A stretch of 64,000 nt of DNA from Pseudomonadota bacterium (GTDB taxonomy: Bacteria; Pseudomonadota; Gammaproteobacteria; Burkholderiales; Burkholderiaceae_B). This document shows positions 1 to 7,978 of the stretch, piece by piece (position 1 is the stretch's first letter; each line of letters begins with the position of its first letter). The stretch covers positions 124,001 to 188,000 of the forward strand of contig JAEWEV010000013.1 in NCBI GenBank assembly GCA_023389155.1, given 5' to 3'. The position numbers were made by a program, and so were the translations under genes. The notes below the pieces were generated by a model. The model was not told the DNA's origin. It ran no database searches and saw only the letters and a program-made list of their open reading frames with translations.

Positions 1-436
1 CGACCGCCTTGCCATCATGAGTGCGGGCGAAATCGTGCAGGTGGGAGATGGTGAATCCTTGTACAGAAGACCTGCTCATCCCTTTGTCGCCCAGTTTCTG
101 GGGCGGGTCAACCGCATTGAACGGGAAAAAAGCGATCTGTCGGATGGCATGATTTCATTTGGGAATGTTGCGCTTGCTTGTCCGGAGCATCTGAAACCAC
201 ATCCTGCCGTGCTATTGCGTCCCGAAGACATCTGCATTGGTGATGTCCTGGACGGGCTACCCAGTGCAATTGTAGAGCGCCGCGTATTCCTGGGTGATCG
301 GGTGCAATTGCAACTGAAAACGCCAAACCAGCAGATGCTCATGGCCGAACTGCCAGGAGACACCCATTTCCGGGAGGGGGATGCGGTTGGAATGCGCATC
401 GATCCCACCCGTTTCCTTCCTGCCTATCACAACTGA
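1..436 (+). CDS. ABC transporter ATP-binding protein, C-terminal part (5' truncated by window edge)
   Basis: Only the last ~145 codons lie in the window, read in frame from base 2. The segment begins just after the expected Walker B/D-loop region with DRLAIMSAGEIVQVG, the usual end of the nucleotide-binding domain of MalK/UgpC/PotA-type importers. It is followed by YRRPAHPFVAQFLG and a TOBE-like beta domain with LLRPEDI. The protein should energise a periplasmic-binding-protein dependent importer. The next gene, 4 bp downstream, is a GpdQ-like phosphodiesterase, so a glycerophosphodiester or glycerol-3-phosphate substrate (as for UgpC) is possible. That substrate is inference only, since putrescine or iron importers share this C-terminal layout. 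Confidence 0.85.
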   Translation, partial: DRLAIMSAGEIVQVGDGESLYRRPAHPFVAQFLGRVNRIEREKSDLSDGMISFGNVALACPEHLKPHPAVLLRPEDICIGDVLDGLPSAIVERRVFLGDRVQLQLKTPNQQMLMAELPGDTHFREGDAVGMRIDPTRFLPAYHN

Positions 437-440
437 AACC

Positions 441-1265
441 ATGACTATCATCGCACAACTGACTGACCTGCATATTCGCGAACCAAACAGGCTGGCCTAT
501 GGCCGGCTGGACACGGCCCCCTATTTGCGCACTTGCGTCGACTCTGTTCTGAAACTGCGCCAGCGACCTGATGCCATTGTCCTGACCGGGGATCTGACAG
601 ACTTTGGGCGCCCGGCCGAATATGCGCACTTGCGTGAACTGCTGGCGCCCCTGGATATTCCTCTTTATCTTCTGCCTGGCAATCACGATGACAGATCGAA
701 TATGCGACTCGCTTTTCCAGATCATGTCTATATGGCTCAGGGGGAATTCATTCAATATGTGGTCGACATTGGCGAGATACGCCTGATCGCCCTTGACACC
801 ATGATCCCGGGCGAAAGTGGCGGGCAGCTATGCGCGGCGAGGCTATCCTGGCTGCGAGAGACGCTGGCGGCCAGTGAAGACCATGCCGTGATCATTGCCA
901 TGCACCATCCTCCGTTCAGAACGCTGATCGGGCACATGGATAAAATCGGATTGCAGGCGGGAGCGGAAGAACTCAGGGAGATCGTTGCGCAGCACAGTAA
1001 CATTGAACGCATTATCTGTGGCCATTTGCACCGGGCCATTGACGTGCGTTTCGGCGGAACAATTGCATCGACCGCGCCTGCGCCGGCACACCAGGTCACA
1101 CTGGATCTTGATGATGATGCCGAATCTTCATGGATGCTGGAACCACCGGGTTTTCGTGTCCACGCCTGGGACGCCCTCAACAGGCGACTGGTGTCCCATC
1201 TGGCTGCTTCCGGAACCTTTGAAGGTCCTTACCCGTTTCATGCTGGCGGGGTATTGATTGACTGA
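441..1265 (+). CDS. Metallophosphoesterase, GpdQ/CpdA-type phosphodiesterase
   Basis: The 274-residue protein carries the complete class III calcineurin-like metal site: TDLH near the N-terminus, GDLTD, GNHDDR, MHHPP and GHLHR. The layout, including RPAEY between the second and third motifs, resembles glycerophosphodiesterase GpdQ and the cAMP phosphodiesterase CpdA, which hydrolyse phosphodiesters with two bound metal ions in the cytoplasm. The ATG at 441 is chosen because it gives the family N-terminus; an upstream in-frame ATG at 381 lies inside the preceding gene. There is no clear ribosome site, so the 4-bp spacing from the ABC ATPase suggests translational coupling. Substrate (cAMP or glycerophosphodiester) is not decided by the sequence. 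Confidence 0.85.
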   Translation: MTIIAQLTDLHIREPNRLAYGRLDTAPYLRTCVDSVLKLRQRPDAIVLTGDLTDFGRPAEYAHLRELLAPLDIPLYLLPGNHDDRSNMRLAFPDHVYMAQGEFIQYVVDIGEIRLIALDTMIPGESGGQLCAARLSWLRETLAASEDHAVIIAMHHPPFRTLIGHMDKIGLQAGAEELREIVAQHSNIERIICGHLHRAIDVRFGGTIASTAPAPAHQVTLDLDDDAESSWMLEPPGFRVHAWDALNRRLVSHLAASGTFEGPYPFHAGGVLID

Positions 1266-1289
1266 ATGGCGGGGTATTGGTTGACTGAA
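1244..1289 (+). repeat. 23-bp tandem duplication across a stop codon
   Basis: Two copies of a 23-bp unit (TGGCGGGGTATTG then A or G, then TTGACTGAA) sit head to tail at 1244-1266 and 1267-1289, with one mismatch. The first copy encodes the last residues and stop of the phosphodiesterase gene, so the second is a non-coding duplicate of the gene end. Confidence 0.9.
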
Positions 1290-1312
1290 GAGGGCTTTAA
1301 TAAAATCACCGC

Positions 1313-1344
1313 ACGCTACGGTTCCCCTAACCCGCCGGTAGCGT
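1313..1344. other. Inverted repeat between genes
   Basis: The perfect 7-bp arms ACGCTAC and GTAGCGT flank an 18-bp loop that contains a further CGG/CCG pairing. There is no T-run after either arm, so a classical terminator is not clearly supported; it may be a weak terminator or mRNA-end hairpin. Confidence 0.35.
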
Positions 1345-1436
1345 AACGAAAAAAGAAGGTAGAATTAAGCCCGTCTGATAACTTCAGATCAACCACTCAT
1401 CGTCACGCTCATTGAACAGGACAGGAAAAGAACAGC

Positions 1437-2471
1437 ATGCCTTACGATTTAGCCGATCGCCTTGTGATTGGCGTTGCGTCCAGCGCCGTATTTGATCTGA
1501 CGGATTCAGATGCCGTTTTCAAACGGGATGGTGAGGAAGCTTACCGAAAATTCCAGGAAAGCAATCTGAACACGCCGTTGCCCAAAGGGATCGCATTTCC
1601 TTTCATCAAACGGCTGCTGTCCCTGAACGATATGACTTCCGATCCGGAAGATCCACTGGTGGAGGTCATTCTGCTCTCGCGCAATGATCCTGATACCGGC
1701 CTGCGGGTCATGAAGACAATTGAGCATTACGGGCTGGGTATCACACGTGCAATTTTCATGCAGGGGAAGTCTCCTTACGAGTACATTCCTTCGTTGAATA
1801 TTTCGCTGTTTTTGTCCGGGAATAAACATGACGTGGATGCGGCGATCAGGGCGGGTTATCCTGCGGGGCACGTGCTGGATTCGAAATTTGATGATGATGA
1901 ACAGGACAAGGGGCTGCGGATTGCCTTTGACTTTGATGGCGTGCTGGTTAATGATGAATCCGAGAGTGTGATGCAGAAATCGGGACTGACGCATTTTCAC
2001 GCTCATGAAGTTGCAAATGTCATGAACACGCACAGTCCGGGACCATTGCAGAAGTTCCTGATTCGCGTGGCAAAAATACAGTCAATTGAAGAAGACTTTA
2101 AGAAGCGAAACCCGGACTACGAGAACCGTTTGCGGGTGTCGCTGGTGACCGCCAGAAACGCTCCTTCACATGAACGTGCACTGTATACCTTGAAGAACTG
2201 GGGCGTGATGACCAATGATGCCTTCTTTCTTGGCGGTATTCCCAAGAAGCATGTACTCGGGGTACTCAGGCCGCATATCTTTTTCGATGATCAGTCAGCA
2301 CATCTGGAGTCGGCCAGTGAACTTGTTCCATCGGTGCATATTCCATTTGGCATCACCAACCGCGCAGTGACGGATAAGGCTCAGGGTGAGCCGACCAGTG
2401 ATGTGACGGATATCGCCAAGCGTGAGCCGGACACGGATACGGCGCAAGATGCTCAGCCCAAAATTGCCTGA
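1437..2471 (+). CDS. Cytosolic 5'-nucleotidase family protein (PF06189 type)
   Basis: The 344-residue protein has features of the bacterial family related to cytosolic 5'-nucleotidase I, which dephosphorylates nucleoside monophosphates: RLVIGVASSAVFDL at the start, VEVILLSRNDPDTGLRV, SLNISLFLS, a HAD-like RIAFDFDGVLVNDESE, SLVTARNAP and an IFFDDQ segment. The HAD-type aspartates DFDG and DD are intact. An AGGA-type ribosome site lies about ten bases before the ATG. The last ~30 residues are a charged, Thr/Asp-rich tail outside the family core. The gene stands alone, with non-coding spacers on both sides. Confidence 0.8.
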   Translation: MPYDLADRLVIGVASSAVFDLTDSDAVFKRDGEEAYRKFQESNLNTPLPKGIAFPFIKRLLSLNDMTSDPEDPLVEVILLSRNDPDTGLRVMKTIEHYGLGITRAIFMQGKSPYEYIPSLNISLFLSGNKHDVDAAIRAGYPAGHVLDSKFDDDEQDKGLRIAFDFDGVLVNDESESVMQKSGLTHFHAHEVANVMNTHSPGPLQKFLIRVAKIQSIEEDFKKRNPDYENRLRVSLVTARNAPSHERALYTLKNWGVMTNDAFFLGGIPKKHVLGVLRPHIFFDDQSAHLESASELVPSVHIPFGITNRAVTDKAQGEPTSDVTDIAKREPDTDTAQDAQPKIA

Positions 2472-2654
2472 ACCCACTCGCTGTTCCGTGTTCATGTTCG
2501 CGCGCCCCGGGGCTAAAGTGCACCTGATAAGCGCCGCAAACCTTGCGTCCCTGCCAAAGTATGCATCACAAAATTACGGGAAGTTGTCGGTTGTCGCGGC
2601 CACAGCGTGATGACAGGTTGCGCCAGGCCGGCATAATGCAAAGCGATCAGAAAT

Positions 2655-3077
2655 TCATTCCGGAGCTTTCAGCTCGTTGACCTTTTCTGCCACCGCCTGG
2701 CAGGATGCAATCAAATCTGTGACGATCCGCTCATCTATATTCAGATCGCCTTCATATTCTCCCAAATTGCGAATGCCATGACATTTATCCAGCACGCGCC
2801 AGACCTGCGGCCCCAGCCCCAGCGTGTGGGGCAGAAGCTGGAAGACAATATAACGATGTTCCGGCCGGTACCCGTGCCAGCGTAAAGCGGCCAGGCACAG
2901 TGAATGTGCTGCGTTGTAGGCCAGATCAAAACGGCTTTCCAGCGACAGCGAAGTGTTTTCGGCGTCGCGCAGTCTTGCGTTGCCTGATCGTTTTAGACCT
3001 TCAAATTCACGGCGGTCAGGCGGCTCGGCTTTCAGTGCTTTGCCTGAGCCGGTTAGATTGTCAAACGGGGAGGGCAT
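2655..3077 (-). CDS. HEPN-like partner of MNT nucleotidyltransferase (putative toxin)
   Basis: This small, mostly helical protein (about 140 residues) carries RFDLAYNAAHSLCLAALRW and KCHGIRNLGEYEG, typical of HEPN-like proteins found next to minimal nucleotidyltransferases. The ATG at 3077 is preferred over 3083 because a GGAG lies six bases upstream of it, inside the end of the upstream gene, giving a 17-bp overlap and tight coupling. In known HEPN/MNT pairs HEPN is the RNase toxin with an R-x4-6-H motif; here the corresponding stretch reads RNLGEYEG and I see no clear His. RNase activity is therefore uncertain and the protein may be a non-catalytic partner. Confidence 0.6.
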   Translation of the reverse strand: MPSPFDNLTGSGKALKAEPPDRREFEGLKRSGNARLRDAENTSLSLESRFDLAYNAAHSLCLAALRWHGYRPEHRYIVFQLLPHTLGLGPQVWRVLDKCHGIRNLGEYEGDLNIDERIVTDLIASCQAVAEKVNELKAPE

Positions 3078-3678
3078 GGTCATCTCCGATTATCCAGATT
3101 TTTGGCTGCGCCAGCACGCGGGTCAGAAAAGCCTCTTTGGCTTGCAGCCTGCGGCTGAATTCGGCTCTGGTCAATATCGTGGGGTTAATGGGACGATGGA
3201 TGATCTGCCCCACGTCCTCGAGTGCTGCATAGGCCTCGCCATAACTGATTGAGTCAGAAACCAGCATGAGATCCACGTCACTGCTTGCCGTGTCGGTTTT
3301 TCTGGCAATGGACCCATAGACGAAGGCGGCGTCAATCTGCGGGGCGATTGCAGACAATGCATTGCGGATGGGCTCGGCAACGCCGATGGTTTTTTGTACG
3401 ATGCCGCGAAGCTCGGCAAAAATGGGCGAGTGCGGATTGGCCTGATAGTGCTTCTGATTACCCCGCCGCTCTGCGGTGACAAGCCCGCTTTCGGTCAGCG
3501 TGGCCAGTTCACGCTGAACGGCGCCCGAGCCGCTGGCCGCCAGATTGATGATTTCATTGGCGTAAAAACTGCGCTCGGGCTGGCCAAAGAGAATCCTTAG
3601 CACTTGTTGGCGGGTACCGGAAAACAGCGCATTGGCCAGGCTGGCTGGCGCACGGGTGGATGATGATTTTGTACTCAT
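3061..3678 (-). CDS. wHTH-MNT nucleotidyltransferase domain protein (putative antitoxin/regulator)
   Basis: The 205-residue protein joins an N-terminal winged helix (about residues 17-80, with TRQQVLRILFGQPERSFYANE and a wing near RRGNQKHY) to a C-terminal nucleotidyltransferase fold. The MNT signature is intact: G122-S123 in YGSIARKT and the metal-binding D134 and D136 in SSDVDLM. Known MNT antitoxins AMPylate the HEPN toxin; the fused DNA-binding domain suggests autoregulation as well. The ATG at 3678 is chosen because a strong promoter palindrome ends one base upstream of it; the longer reading would need a TTG start inside that palindrome. The gene is first in a two-gene minus-strand operon with the HEPN-like gene. 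Confidence 0.75.
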   Translation of the reverse strand: MSTKSSSTRAPASLANALFSGTRQQVLRILFGQPERSFYANEIINLAASGSGAVQRELATLTESGLVTAERRGNQKHYQANPHSPIFAELRGIVQKTIGVAEPIRNALSAIAPQIDAAFVYGSIARKTDTASSDVDLMLVSDSISYGEAYAALEDVGQIIHRPINPTILTRAEFSRRLQAKEAFLTRVLAQPKIWIIGDDHALPV

Positions 3679-3718
3679 ATTGGGTATGATTATACCCAAT
3701 TAAGGTATTTTTTGCCAA
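3679..3718 (-). promoter_or_regulatory. Promoter with overlapping palindromic operator, probably leaderless
   Basis: On the minus strand TTGGCA (3713-3718) and a perfect TATAAT (3689-3694) are 18 bp apart. The -10 box lies inside a 22-bp palindrome (3679-3700) with 9-bp arms ATTGGGTAT/ATACCCAAT. Only ten bases separate the -10 box from the ATG at 3678 and no ribosome site fits there, so the transcript is probably leaderless. The palindrome is the obvious site for autoregulation by the HTH-MNT protein. Confidence 0.7.
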
Positions 3719-3806
3719 TTCGTGTTCGCAACTTTCGGTGGCCGCCCGCCCGGCCTTGCCGTTACGCTAATCCGTTGTTATTTCAGTTGCGATACCAATC
3801 GCGATA

Positions 3807-4763
3807 CTAATCGGCCTGTTTCGCATCCAGCGCTGCTGATATCTGATCAATATTCTGTTGCATGGACGTCAGACCTGCACTGCCCATGATGTACCAGTTA
3901 TAGGGATCCAGATAAACAATGCGGTTGGTTTTCGCGGCACGCGTGTCTCGAATGACTGAGTTTTCCAGTTTTTCGCGGGCAGGGGTATCTTTCTTGCCGG
4001 TAGCGGCATTGCGATCAATCACGAAGAGCCAGTCGGGATCTGCGCTGGCAATGTCTTCCAGTTTGACTGGGTGACGATCCGAAGCAGAAAGGTTTTTGAC
4101 GGCGTCATTGGGCGTGAATCCGAAGACGTCGTAAATCATGCCGAAACGGGAGCCCGGTCCGAAAGCGCTGGTTTTATCACCCACCGACAGAACAATCATG
4201 GCGTTCCCGGCCTTGGCTGATTTGGCTTTCAGCTCGTCAATAGAGGCATTGAGTTTTTCAAGGGCCGCCTTTGCCTGGGTTTCTTTATTGAAGATCGCGC
4301 CCAGCGTGTGAGTGTTGCGCTCTATGCTCTTTAAGGGCGCCTGCGTATCAACGCTCATATCCAGTGTCGGTGCAATGGTGCTTACCGCGTCGAATTTGGC
4401 TCGCGAGCGTCCACCGACCAGGATGAGATCGGGTGCGAGTGTTTTCAGTGCCTCCTGATCCGGCTCGAACAATGTTCCCACTTTTGGTACGCTTTCCTCG
4501 TTATAGGCAGCGAGCGATTCGGGGAAGCGCGCTTTGGGAACAGCTGCGGCTTTGACACCAAGCACGTTCATGATGTCCAGTGACGGCAGATCGAATACCA
4601 CTGTTTTTTGCGGCTGAGCCGTGACCGTTGCCTCGCCTTTGGCATGTTCAATCTGCACCTGGGCAGTCTGTGCCACGGCGCAGCCCGCTGTCGCACTGAT
4701 TCCGATAAACAGGGCTGTGTGCATGGCAGCAAGCCATTTTGCGGAATGTTTTGCAGATTTCAT
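3807..4763 (-). CDS. Siderophore ABC transporter substrate-binding protein (FatB/CeuE type)
   Basis: The protein (about 318 residues) begins with an export signal (MKSAKHSAKWLAAMHTALF) ending at either a lipobox-like TAGC or a signal peptidase site AVA-Q. The mature part shows the class III helical-backbone binding fold of ferric siderophore receptors: VVFDLPSLDIMNVLGV, TLFEPDQEALKTLAPDLILVGGRS, and the C-terminal IVYLDPYNWYI. The ATG at 4763 follows AAGG nine bases upstream; the longer reading from 4820 lacks a ribosome site. It lies 68 bp downstream of a TonB-dependent receptor on the same strand. No membrane permease or ATPase for it is present nearby, so it probably uses one encoded elsewhere. 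Confidence 0.85.
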   Translation of the reverse strand: MKSAKHSAKWLAAMHTALFIGISATAGCAVAQTAQVQIEHAKGEATVTAQPQKTVVFDLPSLDIMNVLGVKAAAVPKARFPESLAAYNEESVPKVGTLFEPDQEALKTLAPDLILVGGRSRAKFDAVSTIAPTLDMSVDTQAPLKSIERNTHTLGAIFNKETQAKAALEKLNASIDELKAKSAKAGNAMIVLSVGDKTSAFGPGSRFGMIYDVFGFTPNDAVKNLSASDRHPVKLEDIASADPDWLFVIDRNAATGKKDTPAREKLENSVIRDTRAAKTNRIVYLDPYNWYIMGSAGLTSMQQNIDQISAALDAKQAD

Positions 4764-4831
4764 TTGTTTTACCTTATTTGTCATAGTCATCGTCGCGGGC
4801 AGGAACCGACTAGTCCTCACCCCGCTTTCAA

Positions 4832-6826
4832 TCAGAATTTAACGTTCATGCCCAGCCAGTAGCGACGACCATCTTCCACATATCCATAATCGTCATAGCG
4901 GACCTGTTTATCGAAAATGTTATAAATGCCTGCATACATCGTGACGTTTTTGCTGACATCGTACGAGCCGCCCAGATCCACATAGGTGGCAGACGGGGCC
5001 ATGGTGGAACTCGCCGAGATGCCCTGGGTGGGATCACTTTCCTTGCCACGATAGGTCACTTTTGCCCAGCCACTCAGCTTGTCTGTGGGTTTCCAGTCCA
5101 GTCCGAGATTGAACATGTGCTCGGGCATCTGGTTTAGCGGATTGCCGGCATATTCTCCACTTTTCTGTTTTGAATAGGTGTAGGTATAACTGGATGTGAG
5201 AGACAGTTTGTCACTCAGCGGTGCAGTCAGTGTTGCTTCGACCCCACGGGTAATGGCATCGTCTACATTCACATAGGTGGTTGCGGAGCGTCCCTGCGAG
5301 TTCACCGGTCCGCATTCGGGGCATGGCACGCGTGTAATTTTATCGGTGAACTCATTGTCAAACAGGGTGATGCCAGCCATCAGGCCGCCATCGTTATGAT
5401 AAATAAGGCCGATTTCCTTGGTCAGCGTTTTTTCCGGTTTCAGATCAGGGTTGCCATACATATTGCCACCGCGGCTGGATGCGCCCCAGTCAGGCAGAGT
5501 CTGGCGCAGCGACGGGGCACGAAAGCCCGTGGATACGCCGCCCTTGACCGTCCAGTTGTCATTCAGATGCCAAACGCCATATAAGCGGGGACTCCAGTGG
5601 ACACCCGAGGTTTTCTCGTTATCCATACGCAGGCCGCCGGTCAATGCGAACGAGTCGGTGATCTGCCATTCATCTTCAGCAAAAAAAGCATATTGCCAGC
5701 GGTCAACGGCTGTGCGATCAGACATCTGATTGGTGGTTGTATCCTTGAGGTCTTCCAGACTGTAATAGGCGCCCACGGTTGCCACATGCCGATCAAACAG
5801 CGGCATGCTCCATTTTGTACTGGCAGTTGTGTTCCTGATGGTCATGTCTCGGGACAGATTCTCGGTCTCTTCGCGCTGAACATAGGTATTAGAGGTGCCA
5901 AAAGACCAGCGGCCATCATGCGTAAGTGAAAAATGCTGGCGGTTGAATTCGCGGCGGCTTTCTTCTTCTGTCGGAAGAAGGGTCTTTCCCGGAGTGGAGC
6001 GGTAAATCTGTTTGGATGCTCCCGCTTCCAGAACAATATCATGATCGCGATTGGGCGTCAGTGACAGTTTTGCGGTCACGCCGGTGTTCGTATGACGGTT
6101 ATAGCCTTCTTCAATTTTATCTTCGCTGCGATGCGAGTAGACGCCATAAAGACTCAGCCCAAGCAGATCCTCCTTGATGGGGCCAGCCAGATAAAAATTA
6201 CCCTGGTAATTATTCCCCGACGCTGAATGCTGCTGTATTGTGGAGTCAAGACGTAGCGATCCGCCCCACTTTTTGGGTACTTTGCGCGTAATCACGTTGA
6301 TCACGCCACCCATTGCATCCGAGCCATACAGCGAAGACATCGGGCCGCGCACCACTTCGATGCGTTCAATGGCCTCTAGCGGAGGAACCCAGCTCTGGTC
6401 AGTGCCGGTGCTGCCGTTAGTTTGTGTTTCCCGGGTGCTCATGCGCTTGCCGTCCACCAGAATCAGTGTGTAGCTGGCACTCATGCCCCGCAATGTAATG
6501 TCAGATGTGTTGTTATCGGATGGGGTCATGATCACACCGGGCACGTCGCGCAAGGCATCGGTCAGGTCGCGATAAGCGCCTTTTTCCAGTTTTTCCCGGG
6601 GGATCACGCTGATGGAAGCGGGCGCATCAATAATGTCCTGCTCAAAACCGCTTGCAGTCACTACGATGGGATTGAGCGATGCGACGGGAGCCGCTTCAGT
6701 CGCAGTTTGGGCAAATGTCATCTGTGGTAGCGCGGCGGCAAGACCAATTGCACATAAGGCGTTGATCTGGCGGACAGAATTGATACGAGCCGGTTCTCGT
6801 GCCGATACCGGGATAGCAGGCAACAT
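4832..6826 (-). CDS. TonB-dependent siderophore/catecholate receptor (CirA/FepA-like)
   Basis: This outer-membrane receptor of 664 residues has a signal peptide ending near FAQ, a TonB box-like NPIVVTASGFEQD, and a plug domain (about residues 55-170) with DVPGVIM, DITLRGM and IERIEVVRGPMSSLYGSDAMGGVINVIT. The rest is a 22-strand-type barrel ending in an aromatic residue (MNVKF) as expected for Bam-dependent insertion. The motif GFEQDIIDAPASISVI is typical of the CirA/BfrA-like group that imports catecholate iron complexes. A Fur-like box lies about 60 bp upstream, and a siderophore-binding protein gene follows. Confidence 0.9.
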   Translation of the reverse strand: MLPAIPVSAREPARINSVRQINALCAIGLAAALPQMTFAQTATEAAPVASLNPIVVTASGFEQDIIDAPASISVIPREKLEKGAYRDLTDALRDVPGVIMTPSDNNTSDITLRGMSASYTLILVDGKRMSTRETQTNGSTGTDQSWVPPLEAIERIEVVRGPMSSLYGSDAMGGVINVITRKVPKKWGGSLRLDSTIQQHSASGNNYQGNFYLAGPIKEDLLGLSLYGVYSHRSEDKIEEGYNRHTNTGVTAKLSLTPNRDHDIVLEAGASKQIYRSTPGKTLLPTEEESRREFNRQHFSLTHDGRWSFGTSNTYVQREETENLSRDMTIRNTTASTKWSMPLFDRHVATVGAYYSLEDLKDTTTNQMSDRTAVDRWQYAFFAEDEWQITDSFALTGGLRMDNEKTSGVHWSPRLYGVWHLNDNWTVKGGVSTGFRAPSLRQTLPDWGASSRGGNMYGNPDLKPEKTLTKEIGLIYHNDGGLMAGITLFDNEFTDKITRVPCPECGPVNSQGRSATTYVNVDDAITRGVEATLTAPLSDKLSLTSSYTYTYSKQKSGEYAGNPLNQMPEHMFNLGLDWKPTDKLSGWAKVTYRGKESDPTQGISASSTMAPSATYVDLGGSYDVSKNVTMYAGIYNIFDKQVRYDDYGYVEDGRRYWLGMNVKF

Positions 6827-6887
6827 CAGATAGTTTCTCTCTGGATAAAAGGGATTGAGCAGGATTCTCTCAAGCGTTGGACTTCTG

Positions 6888-6906
6888 AATGAGAATTATT
6901 TACTAT
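6888..6906. promoter_or_regulatory. Fur-box-like site upstream of the siderophore receptor
   Basis: The 19-bp stretch AATGAGAATTATTTACTAT resembles the Fur consensus of GATAAT-type hexamers and lies in the AT-rich gap between the receptor gene and the divergent response regulator. It fits iron repression of the receptor. The similarity was judged by eye. Confidence 0.5.
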
Positions 6907-7027
6907 TAGATATCGTCAGCTTTTATTCAGCAATACACTTTCCTTAACTTTTGATATCTTTGCACTACTTGACATACAGTCCTTCCGGCTGGAATGACAT
7001 ATGCAATGAAAGGCATATAGCAACACC

Positions 7028-7897
7028 ATGCGCACTGATAAGCCAAGCGTGCCACGCATCCTTCTGATCGAGAATGACGTGGCGCTATCCAAAATACTTT
7101 GTGAGTACCTGGAGTCTCAGGGGTACTGGGTTCAGTTGGCGCACTCGGGATACCAGGCTTCACGTCTGATGCGCCGACGCGCGCATGACCTTGCTGTTCT
7201 GGATGGGTACCTGCCAGACATTGCCGGACTGGATTGGCTTACAAGTTATCGTCAGCAATCGAGCCGTCCGCTGATTTTTCTTACCGGATCTTCCACTGAT
7301 TGCATCAGTGGGCTGGAAGCGGGAGCCGATGATTGTCTTGCCAAGCCGCTATGCATGTCGGAACTGAAAGCGCGAATACACGCCCTTTTGAGACGGCGGG
7401 GGGCGGATCGCCCGAGTTCGGCCCTTCCGGCGCCTCGCCATTTGCATCGTTGCGGATCCTATCGTGCCGAAACTTACGATCGGCTCTCGTATCGCGGCGC
7501 CAGGATGGCCGAGTCGTCAGAGCTGCAGAATCGACGCAGTCGTGCCGGTTTGCTGGTGGCGGGGCCTCTGATGCTGAATCCGGCAACGGGGATGGCCTCG
7601 ATAGAGGGTCATACGGTCAGCCTGACCGGTGCAGAGCAACGCATTCTGGAAATACTGATGCGATCTGCAGGTTGTGTGGTGCAACGACAGCAAATCGGCG
7701 CGTTCGCACTGGGCCGCATCCCAACTACCTATGATCGCAGTATCGACACGCACATCAGCAGTTTGCGCCGCAAGCTGCGCTCCACTGCTCTGGCGTCAAG
7801 TCTTGTCATTCGTAATCTGCGCGGTCAGGGTTATTTGCTTTCGGCCGATGATACGGGTGCAAGCATGACCATGCCGCAAGAGGAACTGGCGCAATAA
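7028..7897 (+). CDS. Orphan OmpR/PhoB-family response regulator with long linker
   Basis: The 289-residue protein has a receiver domain (about residues 10-122) with E15/D17 in the acidic pocket, phosphoacceptor D59, T86 and K106. The C-terminal winged helix (about residues 183-275) is of Trans_reg_C type, seen in LTGAEQRILEILMRSAG, DRSIDTHISSLRRKL and RNLRGQGYLL. The two domains are separated by about 60 residues rich in Arg and Ser, longer than usual for this family. The receiver has G60-Y61 after D59 where hydrophobic residues are common, and the acidic cluster reads EN-D rather than DD. No histidine kinase gene is adjacent. It is divergent from the iron receptor, so control of iron uptake is possible but unproven. 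Confidence 0.85.
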   Translation: MRTDKPSVPRILLIENDVALSKILCEYLESQGYWVQLAHSGYQASRLMRRRAHDLAVLDGYLPDIAGLDWLTSYRQQSSRPLIFLTGSSTDCISGLEAGADDCLAKPLCMSELKARIHALLRRRGADRPSSALPAPRHLHRCGSYRAETYDRLSYRGARMAESSELQNRRSRAGLLVAGPLMLNPATGMASIEGHTVSLTGAEQRILEILMRSAGCVVQRQQIGAFALGRIPTTYDRSIDTHISSLRRKLRSTALASSLVIRNLRGQGYLLSADDTGASMTMPQEELAQ

Positions 7898-7978
7898 TTC
7901 CCGGTCCCCGGATTGTCATAATCGAAGTGGCGGCAATATTATATGATTGATATTTCATTTGTTTAATAAAGGTCATTC

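Noticed and set aside
1313..1344. Rho-independent terminator after the phosphodiesterase
   Set aside because: The inverted repeat is real but lacks a T-run on either strand and has a long loop; kept only as a low-confidence inverted repeat.
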